From contig JAYZVL010000015.1 in assembly GCA_036155675.1 (NCBI GenBank), positions 1 to 64,000 of the forward strand: a DNA stretch of 64,000 nt, in the 5' to 3' direction. This DNA is from GCA-2729495 sp036155675. GTDB taxonomy: Bacteria; Pseudomonadota; Gammaproteobacteria; Steroidobacterales; GCA-2729495. The notes below the pieces were generated by a model. It ran no database searches, was not told the origin of the DNA, and worked only from the letters and a program-made list of their open reading frames with translations. The translations under genes were made by a program, and so were the position numbers. Every line of letters begins with the position of its first letter. Within the stretch, counting starts at the first letter, position 1. Below are positions 17,808 through 26,724 of the stretch, piece by piece.

Positions 17808-18467
17808 ATGAGCAATAAAAATAAATTACTTCTCTGGGAAATCATTTGTATCTTATGGATTGCAATTGCTGGCTCATTCCTCCATTTTCTCTTTGAGCTC
17901 ACCAACTATCTAAAATCGATTGCGGTTTTTGCTGCCGTAAATGAAAGTATTTGGGAACACAGCAAAATGTATTTCTGGCCTGGGCTTTTATTTGCTCTAG
18001 CGCAATACAGTTACACTAAGAATTACCATAAGAACTATTGGTTTGGGAAAGCAGTAGCCCTATTCACAACTCCCATAACAATTGTTCTCTTTTATCAAAG
18101 TTATATGTTATATGCGAAATATAGCGAAACAAATCCGTCTCTCAGCATTATGCTTGCTATTATGTTCTTGGGCATTAGTAGCGGTCAATTAGCAAGTTAT
18201 AAAATACTTACATCTGCTGTGTATCCAAAAAACCTCTCACTTTTAGCTTTGCCAGGTATTGCAACACTAGTAATAATATTCTCTGTTTTTACATACTACC
18301 CACCAAAAATCTTTTTGTTTGAGAACTTTGCTTGCTATAAGTACACGGGAGAATATGGAATTCTTGAAGATTATTCTCCTTATCAAGTATTCACAAAAGT
18401 TGATTCTAGTGGTGACTTAAAAGAAGGTGGTGGAGTCAATTACTGTATGGAAATGAATCAAAATTGA
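17808..18467 (+). CDS. DUF6512-like membrane protein
   Basis: A 219-residue protein with five or six hydrophobic spans. Near residues 42-58 it has AAVNESIWEHSKMYFWP, and a matching segment (APVNESLWEHMKMTFWP) occurs in the protein at 59179-59790, so the two are paralogues. Both also share the FSxFTYFPPKIxLFE segment towards the C-terminus. This pattern resembles the uncharacterised DUF6512 family; the family name is from memory and should be checked. The C-terminal tail is soluble and contains Cys residues. Function unknown. It lies in a short run with the hydrolase and HupE-like genes. Confidence 0.6.
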   Translation: MSNKNKLLLWEIICILWIAIAGSFLHFLFELTNYLKSIAVFAAVNESIWEHSKMYFWPGLLFALAQYSYTKNYHKNYWFGKAVALFTTPITIVLFYQSYMLYAKYSETNPSLSIMLAIMFLGISSGQLASYKILTSAVYPKNLSLLALPGIATLVIIFSVFTYYPPKIFLFENFACYKYTGEYGILEDYSPYQVFTKVDSSGDLKEGGGVNYCMEMNQN

Positions 18468-18546
18468 ATAATATGAATATAAGTTTTTATTTTTAATAAA
18501 AACTACTTAAAAAAAGATTTACCTACAAATATTAGGAATTAAAAAG

Positions 18547-19395
18547 TTGCCAAAAAAAACTTACCTCATTACCGGAGCAAGCGATGGAATTGGTAAGGCT
18601 TTAGCCAAGCGAGTAGCAAATGACGACGCAAAGGTAATCATGCACGGTAGAAATTCTGAAAAACTTAATCAAGCAATCGCTGAGGTTATTGATTCTTCCG
18701 GTAATAAAAAAATATATGGCGTCATAGCAGACTTTTCTTCGCTACGCCAAGTTGAGGAAATGACAAAAGAGATAAATGGCAATTATCCTGAATTAGATGT
18801 GCTAATTAATAATGCTGGACATCTAACAGACAAATATCAGCTCAGTAATGATGGATTGGAATTAACGTTTGCAGTTAATTATTTAGCACCTTTCCTATTA
18901 ACAAAAAAACTATTGCCAACATTAATAAAAAATGCACCATCAAGAATTATCAACGTATCTTCAACCGCAATGGGCGGTGGATACCTTAATTTCTCTGACC
19001 TTCAGGCCGAAAACCAATTCGATGGCTGGCAAGCATATTCAAATTCTAAGCTAGCACAAGTTTATTTTACCCATACACTTGCTGAAAGGATCTCAGACTC
19101 AGGCGTAACATGTAATTCTCTTTGCCCGGGGCTTATAGATACTAATTTTATGCACACCAATAATATTTTCAATGCAGAGGCACGGCAGCATATGATGTCA
19201 ATTATGCGTCCTCCCGAACAAGGTGCAGATATTCCATATTATCTTGCGACAGCAGAAGAAATGTCTCAAATCTCTGGAGAATTTTTCATTCGTAGTGATA
19301 TCGACAAGGGTAAAATAATTCCCCTAGCTTGGGATAAAAGAATTGAGAACAAACTCTGGGAGGTAAGCAATGATTACATTGCTAATTTACTTTAA
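18547..19395 (+). CDS. Short-chain dehydrogenase (retinol dehydrogenase-like)
   Basis: A 282-residue classical SDR. TGASDGIGKALA near residue 9 is the nucleotide-binding glycine motif, INNAG follows near residue 90, and the catalytic Ser (NVSST) and YSNSK give the Ser-Tyr-Lys set. Start is TTG at 18547, with AGGA about 10 bases upstream. No signal peptide, in contrast to the SDRs at 32915 and 45574. Its 3' end overlaps the convergent kdkA gene by 4 bp. Substrate unknown. Confidence 0.82.
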   Translation: MPKKTYLITGASDGIGKALAKRVANDDAKVIMHGRNSEKLNQAIAEVIDSSGNKKIYGVIADFSSLRQVEEMTKEINGNYPELDVLINNAGHLTDKYQLSNDGLELTFAVNYLAPFLLTKKLLPTLIKNAPSRIINVSSTAMGGGYLNFSDLQAENQFDGWQAYSNSKLAQVYFTHTLAERISDSGVTCNSLCPGLIDTNFMHTNNIFNAEARQHMMSIMRPPEQGADIPYYLATAEEMSQISGEFFIRSDIDKGKIIPLAWDKRIENKLWEVSNDYIANLL

Positions 19396-20111
19396 GAAGA
19401 TTCAACAGAAAAATAACCTTGAAGTAATAAATCCCATTTATCCAAAGAGAATCTTATATCCTGATTAAGGCTAATCTTAATAAATGATCGGCGTAATCGA
19501 TCAAGATTTTTCTGGCGCCATTTCCCAGGAACCATTTTTCTTCCTCTATCCCAATCAAGCAAATAAATTTTACCTTCTGTATTTATTTGCAAATTATGAG
19601 CAGAAAGATCTGCATGATAAAAGCCATGTATGTGGAAATTTGCGATACATTTTCCGACGTTGCTCCAAATTTCATCAGAAAAGCTTCCAGAGGCAAGTCT
19701 ATTAGACAGAGGGATCACATCTGGGATGAGTTGAGTAATAAGATCGGCAGAATATTTCAACCCGGAGCGTTCTATTTGAGCGGCAACTGGAACTGGTGCA
19801 GGTAATCCTAGGCCAATTATTTCTGCTAATAAATCAAACTCAATTACTGACCTACAATTATCTTGTCCTGCCCAGAAGAATCCATCTTGGATAATTCTCC
19901 CCACTAATCCACCTCGATGGTAATGCTTAAGCACCCAATCATCATTCTCATGACGAATATAATATGCTGGGCCTCTTCCGCCTGAATACCCTGGTACAAC
20001 CTTAGATTCAGACCAGAATTCAGGGTCAAACATATCAAAATTAATTTGGTTCAATAATGAGTCATCGTATACGATGGTCTTTCTACCTAATTTTTCTAAC
20101 TGTCTGGCCAC
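19392..20111 (-). CDS. kdkA: 3-deoxy-D-manno-octulosonic acid (Kdo) kinase
   Basis: A 239-residue small lipopolysaccharide kinase of the KdkA/WaaP fold. Diagnostic segments are GGRGPAYYI (nucleotide loop), WVLKHYHRGGLVGRI with the ATP lysine, HADLSAHNLQI as the catalytic loop, and LLDWDRGR as the metal-binding Asp. It phosphorylates Kdo at O-4 in the LPS inner core on the cytoplasmic side. The start is GTG at 20111, only 3 bp from the divergent GT9 ATG. The neighbouring heptosyltransferase-type GT and Kdo hydroxylase-like gene support the assignment. Confidence 0.87.
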   Translation of the reverse strand: MARQLEKLGRKTIVYDDSLLNQINFDMFDPEFWSESKVVPGYSGGRGPAYYIRHENDDWVLKHYHRGGLVGRIIQDGFFWAGQDNCRSVIEFDLLAEIIGLGLPAPVPVAAQIERSGLKYSADLITQLIPDVIPLSNRLASGSFSDEIWSNVGKCIANFHIHGFYHADLSAHNLQINTEGKIYLLDWDRGRKMVPGKWRQKNLDRLRRSFIKISLNQDIRFSLDKWDLLLQGYFSVESS

Positions 20112-20114
20112 TTA

Positions 20115-21212
20115 ATGTCCTCTGTTAAAAGCATCCCTGAGTCAATTTGCATCATTCGCCTTTCAGCAATTGGCGACTGTTGCCACACTCTGCCAGTAAT
20201 TCGCACCCTGCAAGACTATTTCCCATCCGCATCAGTCACTTGGATAATTGGAAAAACAGAATATAGCCTTTTAGAGGGCTCCGAAGGAATCGAGTTTATC
20301 ACTTTCGATAAAAGCAAAGGGGTACAAAGCTATTTAGATATTAAGAAGCAATTATCGGGTAGAAAGTTTCAATTCTTATTACACATGCATGCATCAATGC
20401 GCGCCAATATCGTTAGCACTCTCGTGAATGCAAATAGACGTATAGGGTTTGATCGCCTAAGGGCAAGAGATTATCAGTGGCTATTCAGCAGCGAAAGAAT
20501 TATCGAAAAAAAACATCGTCATGTGATGGACGGACTATTTGAATTTACTGAAAACTTTGGCATTAAAGAAAGAAGCTTACGGTGGGATATACCAATTCGA
20601 TCAAGTGATAAAAATTATGTCGATAATTTGATAAAAGATGATTCACCAATGGTAGTGATCAGCCCATGCAGTAGTTCTAGGTTCAGGAATTTTCGTAACT
20701 GGAGCGTTGAGAATTATATTAAAATCGCCAATTATCTGCTCGAAAATCACCGTGCCCAAATTATACTAACAGGGGCTGATACTAAGATTGAAAAAGACTA
20801 CGCAAACGAGATCAGCAAAAAGAGTTCGGGAGAATTAATGAATCTGGTCGGTAAAACCAGCTTAAAAAGACTGCTTGCTCTCATAGGTAAAGCCGATCTG
20901 GTTATATGCCCAGATTCTGGCCCAGCGCATATGGCTGCATCAACTGGCACTCCGGTTGTAGGCCTCTACGCAACATCAAATCGTCTAAGAACTGGACCAT
21001 ATTTTAGTCAACACCTTGCTGTAGACAGATATCCTGATGCCATAAAAACTGAGTTTAATAAACCAATTAAATCACTGCGCTGGGGACAAAGAGTGCGTGA
21101 TCCTTTGGCAATGGAACTAATTACCGTAACGGAAGTAACACAAAAGATAGATATGGTACTTGGTTCTCATTATCAACATACCCAAAAAAAACAACGACTT
21201 CCATTACTTTAA
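20115..21212 (+). CDS. Glycosyltransferase family 9 (LPS heptosyltransferase type)
   Basis: A 365-residue GT9 protein. It begins SICIIRLSAIGDCCHTLPVI, the signature N-terminal motif with the catalytic Asp. VVISPCSSSRFRNFRNW and LVGKTSLKRLLALIGKADLVICPDSGPAHMAASTGTPVVGLYA follow; the D-S-G-P-x-H-x-A stretch binds the nucleotide sugar. This is an ADP-heptose transferase type enzyme of LPS core synthesis (WaaF/WaaC/WaaQ group). It cannot be assigned to one of these by eye. It is followed 20 bp later by the Kdo hydroxylase-like gene. Confidence 0.85.
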   Translation: MSSVKSIPESICIIRLSAIGDCCHTLPVIRTLQDYFPSASVTWIIGKTEYSLLEGSEGIEFITFDKSKGVQSYLDIKKQLSGRKFQFLLHMHASMRANIVSTLVNANRRIGFDRLRARDYQWLFSSERIIEKKHRHVMDGLFEFTENFGIKERSLRWDIPIRSSDKNYVDNLIKDDSPMVVISPCSSSRFRNFRNWSVENYIKIANYLLENHRAQIILTGADTKIEKDYANEISKKSSGELMNLVGKTSLKRLLALIGKADLVICPDSGPAHMAASTGTPVVGLYATSNRLRTGPYFSQHLAVDRYPDAIKTEFNKPIKSLRWGQRVRDPLAMELITVTEVTQKIDMVLGSHYQHTQKKQRLPLL

Positions 21213-21232
21213 AAGTATTTAGCGCTTCTATT

Positions 21233-22138
21233 ATGATTGAAACTTACAGCGAAGAACGATTAAAAACCTCCGAACCAGGAGCAATTGGGGCTAAGTTAGA
21301 AGAAGGTAGAATAATCCATTTTCCAATTTGTCCTATCAAGTTACCCACTGATAAAGAACTTCAACAACTTCGTCGAATCTTGCCAAAACAGCTAAAACAA
21401 AAAAATATTAGTTTCCACCCTGAAATGAATAAGGTAAGAGGGCTTGATAAGAATTCTCAGGTCTCAAATCTGGTAAAAAAAATTCTAGTTAATCACAGTG
21501 CAAGAGTCAGTAATTTTTTAAAGAAACAATTGCCCGGGTTATTCGATCATGCCCTAGTTGGGACATGCAGTTTTAGGCCTATTGAAGAACGTAATAGAAA
21601 TCTTAAACCACACGCAAGTAATGAATTGATTCATATTGATGCAGGTGCTTATGGCGCAACTAACGGCGACAGAATTCTCAGGTTTTTCGTAAATGTAAAC
21701 CCTGATCAAGATCGTGTTTGGGCAACTCGCGGGGCATTCCAGGAATTAATAGATTATTACCGTGTTGCTGCAGGGTTAGATTCAATCAGTCCGGATGATT
21801 TAAAAAAGGGCTTCCTAGATAACAGCAGAAGTCAAATACTAAGTTTAATAGATGGTGCAGGTATTCCAGTCTCAAGAGTGCTCGATTCAAGTCCTTATGA
21901 TCGAGCAATGCGAAAATTTCATAACTTTATGAAAGACTCAGCCTTGTTCCAGTCAGAATCAGAAAATAAGACTGAAATTCATTTCGCACCTATGTCTGCA
22001 TGGATGGTATTAACGGACACCGTAAGCCACGCCTGCCTTTCAGGGCAGCATTGTTTAAATTTTACAGCGCTAATTCCACTAGAGGATTGTCAATATCCTG
22101 AGCTTGCCCCATACAATCTACTGATCGACAACAAATAA
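21233..22138 (+). CDS. Kdo hydroxylase family Fe(II)/2OG oxygenase
   Basis: A 301-residue protein matching the Kdo_hydroxy family. N-terminal region IIHFPICPIKLPTDKELQQL, a SFRPIEERNR segment, then the HxD pair in ELIHIDAGAYGATNGDRILRFF (about residues 135-155). The distal His is in SHACLSGQHCLNFTAL near the end. KdoO in Burkholderia and Yersinia hydroxylates Kdo to D-glycero-D-talo-oct-2-ulosonic acid (Ko) on the LPS precursor. Position beside KdkA and GT9 supports an inner-core role. Activity in this organism is inferred. Confidence 0.8.
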   Translation: MIETYSEERLKTSEPGAIGAKLEEGRIIHFPICPIKLPTDKELQQLRRILPKQLKQKNISFHPEMNKVRGLDKNSQVSNLVKKILVNHSARVSNFLKKQLPGLFDHALVGTCSFRPIEERNRNLKPHASNELIHIDAGAYGATNGDRILRFFVNVNPDQDRVWATRGAFQELIDYYRVAAGLDSISPDDLKKGFLDNSRSQILSLIDGAGIPVSRVLDSSPYDRAMRKFHNFMKDSALFQSESENKTEIHFAPMSAWMVLTDTVSHACLSGQHCLNFTALIPLEDCQYPELAPYNLLIDNK

Positions 22139-22139
22139 A

Positions 22140-22358
22140 TTATTCATTATTAATCAATATATAGTTTGCACCGCAATAAGGACAAACAGAATGTCCTTCG
22201 TCTTCAATAGGAAGAAAAACGCGGGGGTGAAGATTCCAAACTTGCAAATCAGGCATTGGGCAAGAAAGCGGTAAATCAGAACTTGTCACCTTAAAGTGCT
22301 GCTTAGTATTAGGACTTATGGGGCTTTTCTCTAAGTCTTGAATATCTTTTTGACTCAT
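22140..22358 (-). CDS. Small CHCC zinc-finger protein
   Basis: A 72-residue protein. LSCPMPDLQVWNLHPRVFLPI followed by HSVCPYCGANYIL gives the Cys-x9-His-x14-Cys-x2-Cys spacing of the zf-CHCC family (related to the NDUFS6 zinc-binding domain). It is a separate small gene that often accompanies LPS core genes in gammaproteobacteria. It ends 1 bp from the stop of the Kdo hydroxylase-like gene in convergent orientation. Function is not established. Confidence 0.8.
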   Translation of the reverse strand: MSQKDIQDLEKSPISPNTKQHFKVTSSDLPLSCPMPDLQVWNLHPRVFLPIEDEGHSVCPYCGANYILINNE

Positions 22359-22444
22359 TACTCGACAGAAAATTTATTAAATTAAACGCCATTTTATATT
22401 ATCGCAATAAGATTGCGAAGGTTGATATTAAAAAATTTAAGAGC

Positions 22445-23338
22445 TCAGAATTTGATCACCGGAGCAACATTGGCAAAACTCCATATATCAAAAGGTACAA
22501 CTGAGCTGGCGTAGGGATCAGAAAAAAGTTGATCGATCAGCCAACTTTTTCGCATCTTATCCTGAGCGGCAATATCTGCCTCAGTAAAAGCGTCATCGCT
22601 TCGCTCTAAAGTAATATTGACATAGTCATCAACAAATAACTCAAAAAGACCGGTGATAAATTTTATTGAAGCTTCAGGATTTCCTCTGTATACGGGAGGG
22701 CCATAAAAACTTACACCTGAGCATGCAGGTTTACGACGGAATTCAAAAATTGTTTCATGCGTCCCCTTGCAAATCAATTCTCGATAAAGCGATGGGTCCT
22801 TGTCATGTTTAGCAAAATAGTCGTTAGTTAATTTTTTTATGCGGGCCAAATCAACCTCGATTTTAGTGCCTGGCATAACCCCTAACCAACCTCCTGTAGC
22901 AATGGTATTGTCTTCAAACATCTGCATCACAATTGTTGCATGCAGCATCCCCACCAGAGGTGTCTTAGGGTGCATATCAAGTGAATAGAATCGACCCCAA
23001 GTTAAAACTCCATCCCCCCGACCAGGCCCTAGTTTTCTTCCAATGGAAAGCATCCGGCCAGTCTTTTCCATAACATCACCGCGAGTAACCTTGATATCCC
23101 AATCGGAGTTTTCGGTTGATTTAAACAATTCTTCAAATTCCGCACCGCCATTAATTTTTTCAATACGACCAAAAAACTTTTCATCCATATCAATAATAAA
23201 ACTGCTCAAAAATTCACGAAGTTCAAGTTGTTTTTCCATTGGCACGGGATTTGGCTTATTGCCTCCAGATGTATGAACACTTGCTATTACTTGGCCATTA
23301 AAGATAAGGAAAAATGATGTTAATAAGAAAAATCGCAT
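22445..23338 (-). CDS. Exported coproporphyrinogen III oxidase (HemF)-like protein
   Basis: A 297-residue protein with a Sec signal peptide (MRFFLLTSFFLIFNGQVIAS). GGAG lies 6 bases before the ATG at 23338. The mature part aligns by eye with aerobic coproporphyrinogen oxidase. TRGDVMEKTGRML matches the G-x-x-FEKAGVN segment. MHPKTPLVGMLHATIV matches HPKNPYxPTxHxN with both His kept. GGWLGVMPGT matches WFGGGxDLTP, and the following RIKKLTNDYFAKHD matches the ED-x-x-HFH-x-x-K-x-x-CDxH helix. The later PHRGExRGIGG block is replaced by EFRRKPACSGV. It is probably a periplasmic paralogue with altered chemistry; a standard haem-synthesis role is unlikely. Confidence 0.65.
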   Translation of the reverse strand: MRFFLLTSFFLIFNGQVIASVHTSGGNKPNPVPMEKQLELREFLSSFIIDMDEKFFGRIEKINGGAEFEELFKSTENSDWDIKVTRGDVMEKTGRMLSIGRKLGPGRGDGVLTWGRFYSLDMHPKTPLVGMLHATIVMQMFEDNTIATGGWLGVMPGTKIEVDLARIKKLTNDYFAKHDKDPSLYRELICKGTHETIFEFRRKPACSGVSFYGPPVYRGNPEASIKFITGLFELFVDDYVNITLERSDDAFTEADIAAQDKMRKSWLIDQLFSDPYASSVVPFDIWSFANVAPVIKF

Positions 23339-23456
23339 TTTAAACTCCGTTTATTTGAGCATTATTTTATGCTTAGTGTTATGCCAAAATGTAAGAACGT
23401 TGGCGAAAAAACTTGCTAGTTGCAACCGCTTAGCGGTGATCTCTAAAACCAATAAA

Positions 23457-24845
23457 TTAAGCCTCTATTAAATCATCTGATTTTAACTTGTAGCGATTTA
23501 ATATAAAAATACTGCCTGAGTGAAGCAAGGCAGGGGCAAGAATATAGGCAAATGCTATCCAAAATAGAACAGTATCTGACTGTTTTGGGAGACTTCCATC
23601 ATTTGATTCAATAAACCCAATAAGGGATAGGAAGGCGAGAAAGATTGCGGAGCCCAAGGCATTACCAATCTTATCAACCGCTGAGTAAACAGATGAAAGC
23701 GCACCTTCACGACTGATGCCAGTTTTTATTCGATCGTAGCTCACTGTATCGGTAAGTATAGAAAAGGACATTAAAATAAATCCCCCATTAAAAAAACCAA
23801 TAGCTGCAGCTATTAACCATACGATCCAAATAGATTCAGCATCTGCAAACCAATAGAATTGAATACTGATTGAATAAATTATCAAGCACCATTTATATAC
23901 CGGCATCTTCCCAAACTTTGCTGCCATAGCTACCAAAGCTGGCATAGCCATCATAGATGCTACAGCAATAATAATAATCCAAATTGAAATAATGTTGAAA
24001 ACTTCATTGCCTAAACCCATAGCATATGCAAAAAAGAAAAACCCTCCGGCGTAACCAATGCCAGCACTAATATACTGAACAATATTTGCAGATATCAGCA
24101 CAACAAATGGTTTGTTTTGCCAGGCTATCTTCAGTTGATCAATCAATGGAACGGTTTTAGCGCTCGCCAATTTAAATGGGGCCTTAGAAGTGCCAAAGAA
24201 AACCCATAAGGTAGAAAAAGCGATGATTGCTCCTACTATCAAACCCATCCATTGATAACCTGAAACAGTTGAACCACCAAAACTATTGGCCACCCAATCA
24301 ACAATTTTTGGCGCAAGAGATCCAGCAACAACCAAGCCAATAGCAAGCGCAGCATTGCGAAAAGACATAATTGTGGTTCGCTCATCAGGGTCATCTGACA
24401 TTTCAGTTGCCATTGTCAAATACGGAACAGAAAACATTGAAAAAGCAGTATTAAGCAATAAATAGACACCTGTCATATAAACAAATAATGGCAACTGACC
24501 TTGAACAGGGGGAACAAAAAATAGCAAAACAAAAGTGATTGCTGAAATAAGCCCACCGACTAAAATATAGGGTCTTCTTCTGCCCCAGCGAGATTCAGTT
24601 CTGTCTGAAACAATACCCGCAATTGGGTCTGCAATTACCACCCAGAACTTTGCAATAATAATCACTAAACCTGCTAATGCTGCTTCCAGGCCCAATACTG
24701 TGGTCATATAAAAGGGCAAAATAAGAGACGGTGTATCACGCAAAATCTGCCCACCAATCTGGCCGGCCCCATAACCTACGTATGTTGATACAGGTAATCT
24801 TCCTGCTGGTCGATCTAGTAATTTACTAAACAAATTATTGCTCAA
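23457..24845 (-). CDS. GPH-family sugar/cation symporter-like MFS protein
   Basis: A 462-residue transporter with twelve spans. KFWVVIADPIAGIVSDRTESRWGRRRPYILVGG (residues about 66-98) is the D-P-x-x-G-x-x-S-D-R-T-x-S-x-W-G-R-R-R-P-Y motif of the glycoside-pentoside-hexuronide:cation symporter family (MelB/XylP-like). Start appears to be TTG at 24845. It is divergent from the Tat-UbiD gene with 168 bp between them, so a shared control region and related substrate are possible. Similar transporters also import non-sugar compounds. Confidence 0.82.
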   Translation of the reverse strand: MSNNLFSKLLDRPAGRLPVSTYVGYGAGQIGGQILRDTPSLILPFYMTTVLGLEAALAGLVIIIAKFWVVIADPIAGIVSDRTESRWGRRRPYILVGGLISAITFVLLFFVPPVQGQLPLFVYMTGVYLLLNTAFSMFSVPYLTMATEMSDDPDERTTIMSFRNAALAIGLVVAGSLAPKIVDWVANSFGGSTVSGYQWMGLIVGAIIAFSTLWVFFGTSKAPFKLASAKTVPLIDQLKIAWQNKPFVVLISANIVQYISAGIGYAGGFFFFAYAMGLGNEVFNIISIWIIIIAVASMMAMPALVAMAAKFGKMPVYKWCLIIYSISIQFYWFADAESIWIVWLIAAAIGFFNGGFILMSFSILTDTVSYDRIKTGISREGALSSVYSAVDKIGNALGSAIFLAFLSLIGFIESNDGSLPKQSDTVLFWIAFAYILAPALLHSGSIFILNRYKLKSDDLIEA

Positions 24846-25013
24846 TTAAAATTAAATATTAAGATTAATGCTTGGTTACCTTAGCATTCCCTGTTCAAAT
24901 TGGCTTGATAAATTCACCCTGCGAACAGAAGTTCGTTTGTCCAAAAAGAAAACATCTAGCACCTTCAGAATAGCGAAAAACAAAATATTGATACTTTTAC
25001 AGGGTGATTTCCT

Positions 25014-26711
25014 ATGTCAGAAAAATCCAGTTCTAAAAAAATTGATGAGAATACACAACAACCTCAAAACGAATCGCGTAGAAATTTCTTAGCGGCCACA
25101 GGCCTTGCTACAACTGGATTAGCAGCTCTTGGTGCAACCAGCTGTTCTTCAACCACTGGGCCTTATATTGGTTCGAGCAATTCTGTGTCTTTAAAAAATG
25201 CTCCTACTCCCCCATTCGATTCGTTTCGTGATTGGATTGCAGCACTGGATGCCAACGGACTACTAATGCGTTTCGATCGTGTGGATCAAGATGCTTATGA
25301 AATACCTGCATTATTTTTCAAGGCCACTGATCAATACACCATGTATGGTGCGCCATGCATGTTATTCGAAGAAGTTAAAATCGATGGTGAATGGATAAAA
25401 GGCCCGGTTATTGTTAATGCTCAAGGGCACTGGAACACAGATGCAATCGCCTTTGGGCTAGAGGTGACTCCAAATGATCACTATGGGAACTATCGTAGAG
25501 CCAGGAAATATTTACAAAATATGCTGGCCGACAATGGCGGAGCGTATCCTGAAATTCCGCCGATAGAAGTTTCGCCAGAAAAGGCCCCTGTTAAGGAAAT
25601 AGTGGTAACAGGTGAAGATGTTGATATCACTAAATACGCATTTGTTAAAACCAATCCAGCCGACGCTGGACGTTACGTCAACACTGGTTCTCACTTCATG
25701 TCAGACCCCGATATTGGAATAAATTTTGGTACTTATCGTTGTGAGATCAAAGGCCCAAGAAAACTTGGAATCAACCCAGAACCCAATCAAACTGGCTTCA
25801 AAATGCTGATGGCGGCTAAGGATCGTGGAGAGAAATCCATGAAATATTCCATTGTACTTGGCCAGGATCCGATGGTCTGGGCCATTAGTAGCTCTCGCCT
25901 TGCAAATAGAGGTTTTGGGGAATTCCCCAAACCAGCAGATGAGCTCGCTATTGCTGGTGGTATGAGAGGTAAAGCCCTTGAAATTGTAAAATCAGAACTA
26001 ACGGATATTCCTGTTCCAGCACACGCTGAGATGGTAATTGAAGGCGAAGTGATGCTCGATGAAAAATATTATGAAGACGAAGGGCCCTTCGGAGAAATGT
26101 TTGGCTATCTAGGTGCAGTTAAGCCAAAGAATTTTGTGATGACAATTAATGCTATCACTCATCGAAAGAACCCTTGGATTATGAATGCGCTTACAGGCAT
26201 GCAGCGAGGGATGCTTACTGCCCCATCAGACGCCCTCTATAGTTTCTCATTAAAAGCTCAGGTGCCTAACTTTGTCGAATACACCAATCCGCAAGATACG
26301 ATGGGTGTGGTAGTAATGAGTATTGATAAAAAAGGTCCAGGCGAAGGACTTGAAGGCGGAATGGCGATTGCAAGACGAAATCCGATTGCTAAAGTCGTAA
26401 TTGTTGTTGATAAAGACGTAAATATTCTCGATCGAACTGAAGTAATGTTTGCCGTAGGTTCTCGTTGGCAACCTTATCCAGCTTCAAAGGTAATTAAGAA
26501 AACTCTTGGTTTAATGACAGATCCGAGTCAAGTGGAATATGCAAGAACCAGTAAGATTGTTATTGATGCGACCAGACAAATCCCTGGCGAAGGCGGCAAA
26601 GAAGACTTCCCAAAAACCAACCGGGAGTTACTTATTGCAGGCGCACCAGAAGCATTTCAACGAGCCGAGGATTTTTTCGGTGAAGCCTTAAGGAACTGGA
26701 AACAGCAGTAG
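25014..26711 (+). CDS. UbiD-family decarboxylase homologue with Tat signal (lipoprotein-like)
   Basis: A 565-residue protein; AGGGTGA lies 8 bases before the ATG. The N-terminus carries the twin-arginine motif SRRNFLAATG (Arg 22-23), a hydrophobic stretch and then GATSC with Cys 44, a possible lipobox. The rest is a full-length UbiD fold. INFGTYR (Asn 237, Arg 242) matches the prFMN/metal-binding Asn and catalytic Arg. EGPFGE (Glu 356 and 361) matches the catalytic Glu pair. Where the metal-ligand His is expected, EPNQTGF has Gln 259. UbiD enzymes use prenylated FMN for reversible aryl/enoate decarboxylation in the cytoplasm, so a Tat signal is unusual. Paralogue of 61419-63110. Confidence 0.82.
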   Translation: MSEKSSSKKIDENTQQPQNESRRNFLAATGLATTGLAALGATSCSSTTGPYIGSSNSVSLKNAPTPPFDSFRDWIAALDANGLLMRFDRVDQDAYEIPALFFKATDQYTMYGAPCMLFEEVKIDGEWIKGPVIVNAQGHWNTDAIAFGLEVTPNDHYGNYRRARKYLQNMLADNGGAYPEIPPIEVSPEKAPVKEIVVTGEDVDITKYAFVKTNPADAGRYVNTGSHFMSDPDIGINFGTYRCEIKGPRKLGINPEPNQTGFKMLMAAKDRGEKSMKYSIVLGQDPMVWAISSSRLANRGFGEFPKPADELAIAGGMRGKALEIVKSELTDIPVPAHAEMVIEGEVMLDEKYYEDEGPFGEMFGYLGAVKPKNFVMTINAITHRKNPWIMNALTGMQRGMLTAPSDALYSFSLKAQVPNFVEYTNPQDTMGVVVMSIDKKGPGEGLEGGMAIARRNPIAKVVIVVDKDVNILDRTEVMFAVGSRWQPYPASKVIKKTLGLMTDPSQVEYARTSKIVIDATRQIPGEGGKEDFPKTNRELLIAGAPEAFQRAEDFFGEALRNWKQQ

Positions 26712-26724
26712 CTTGAATTATTGA

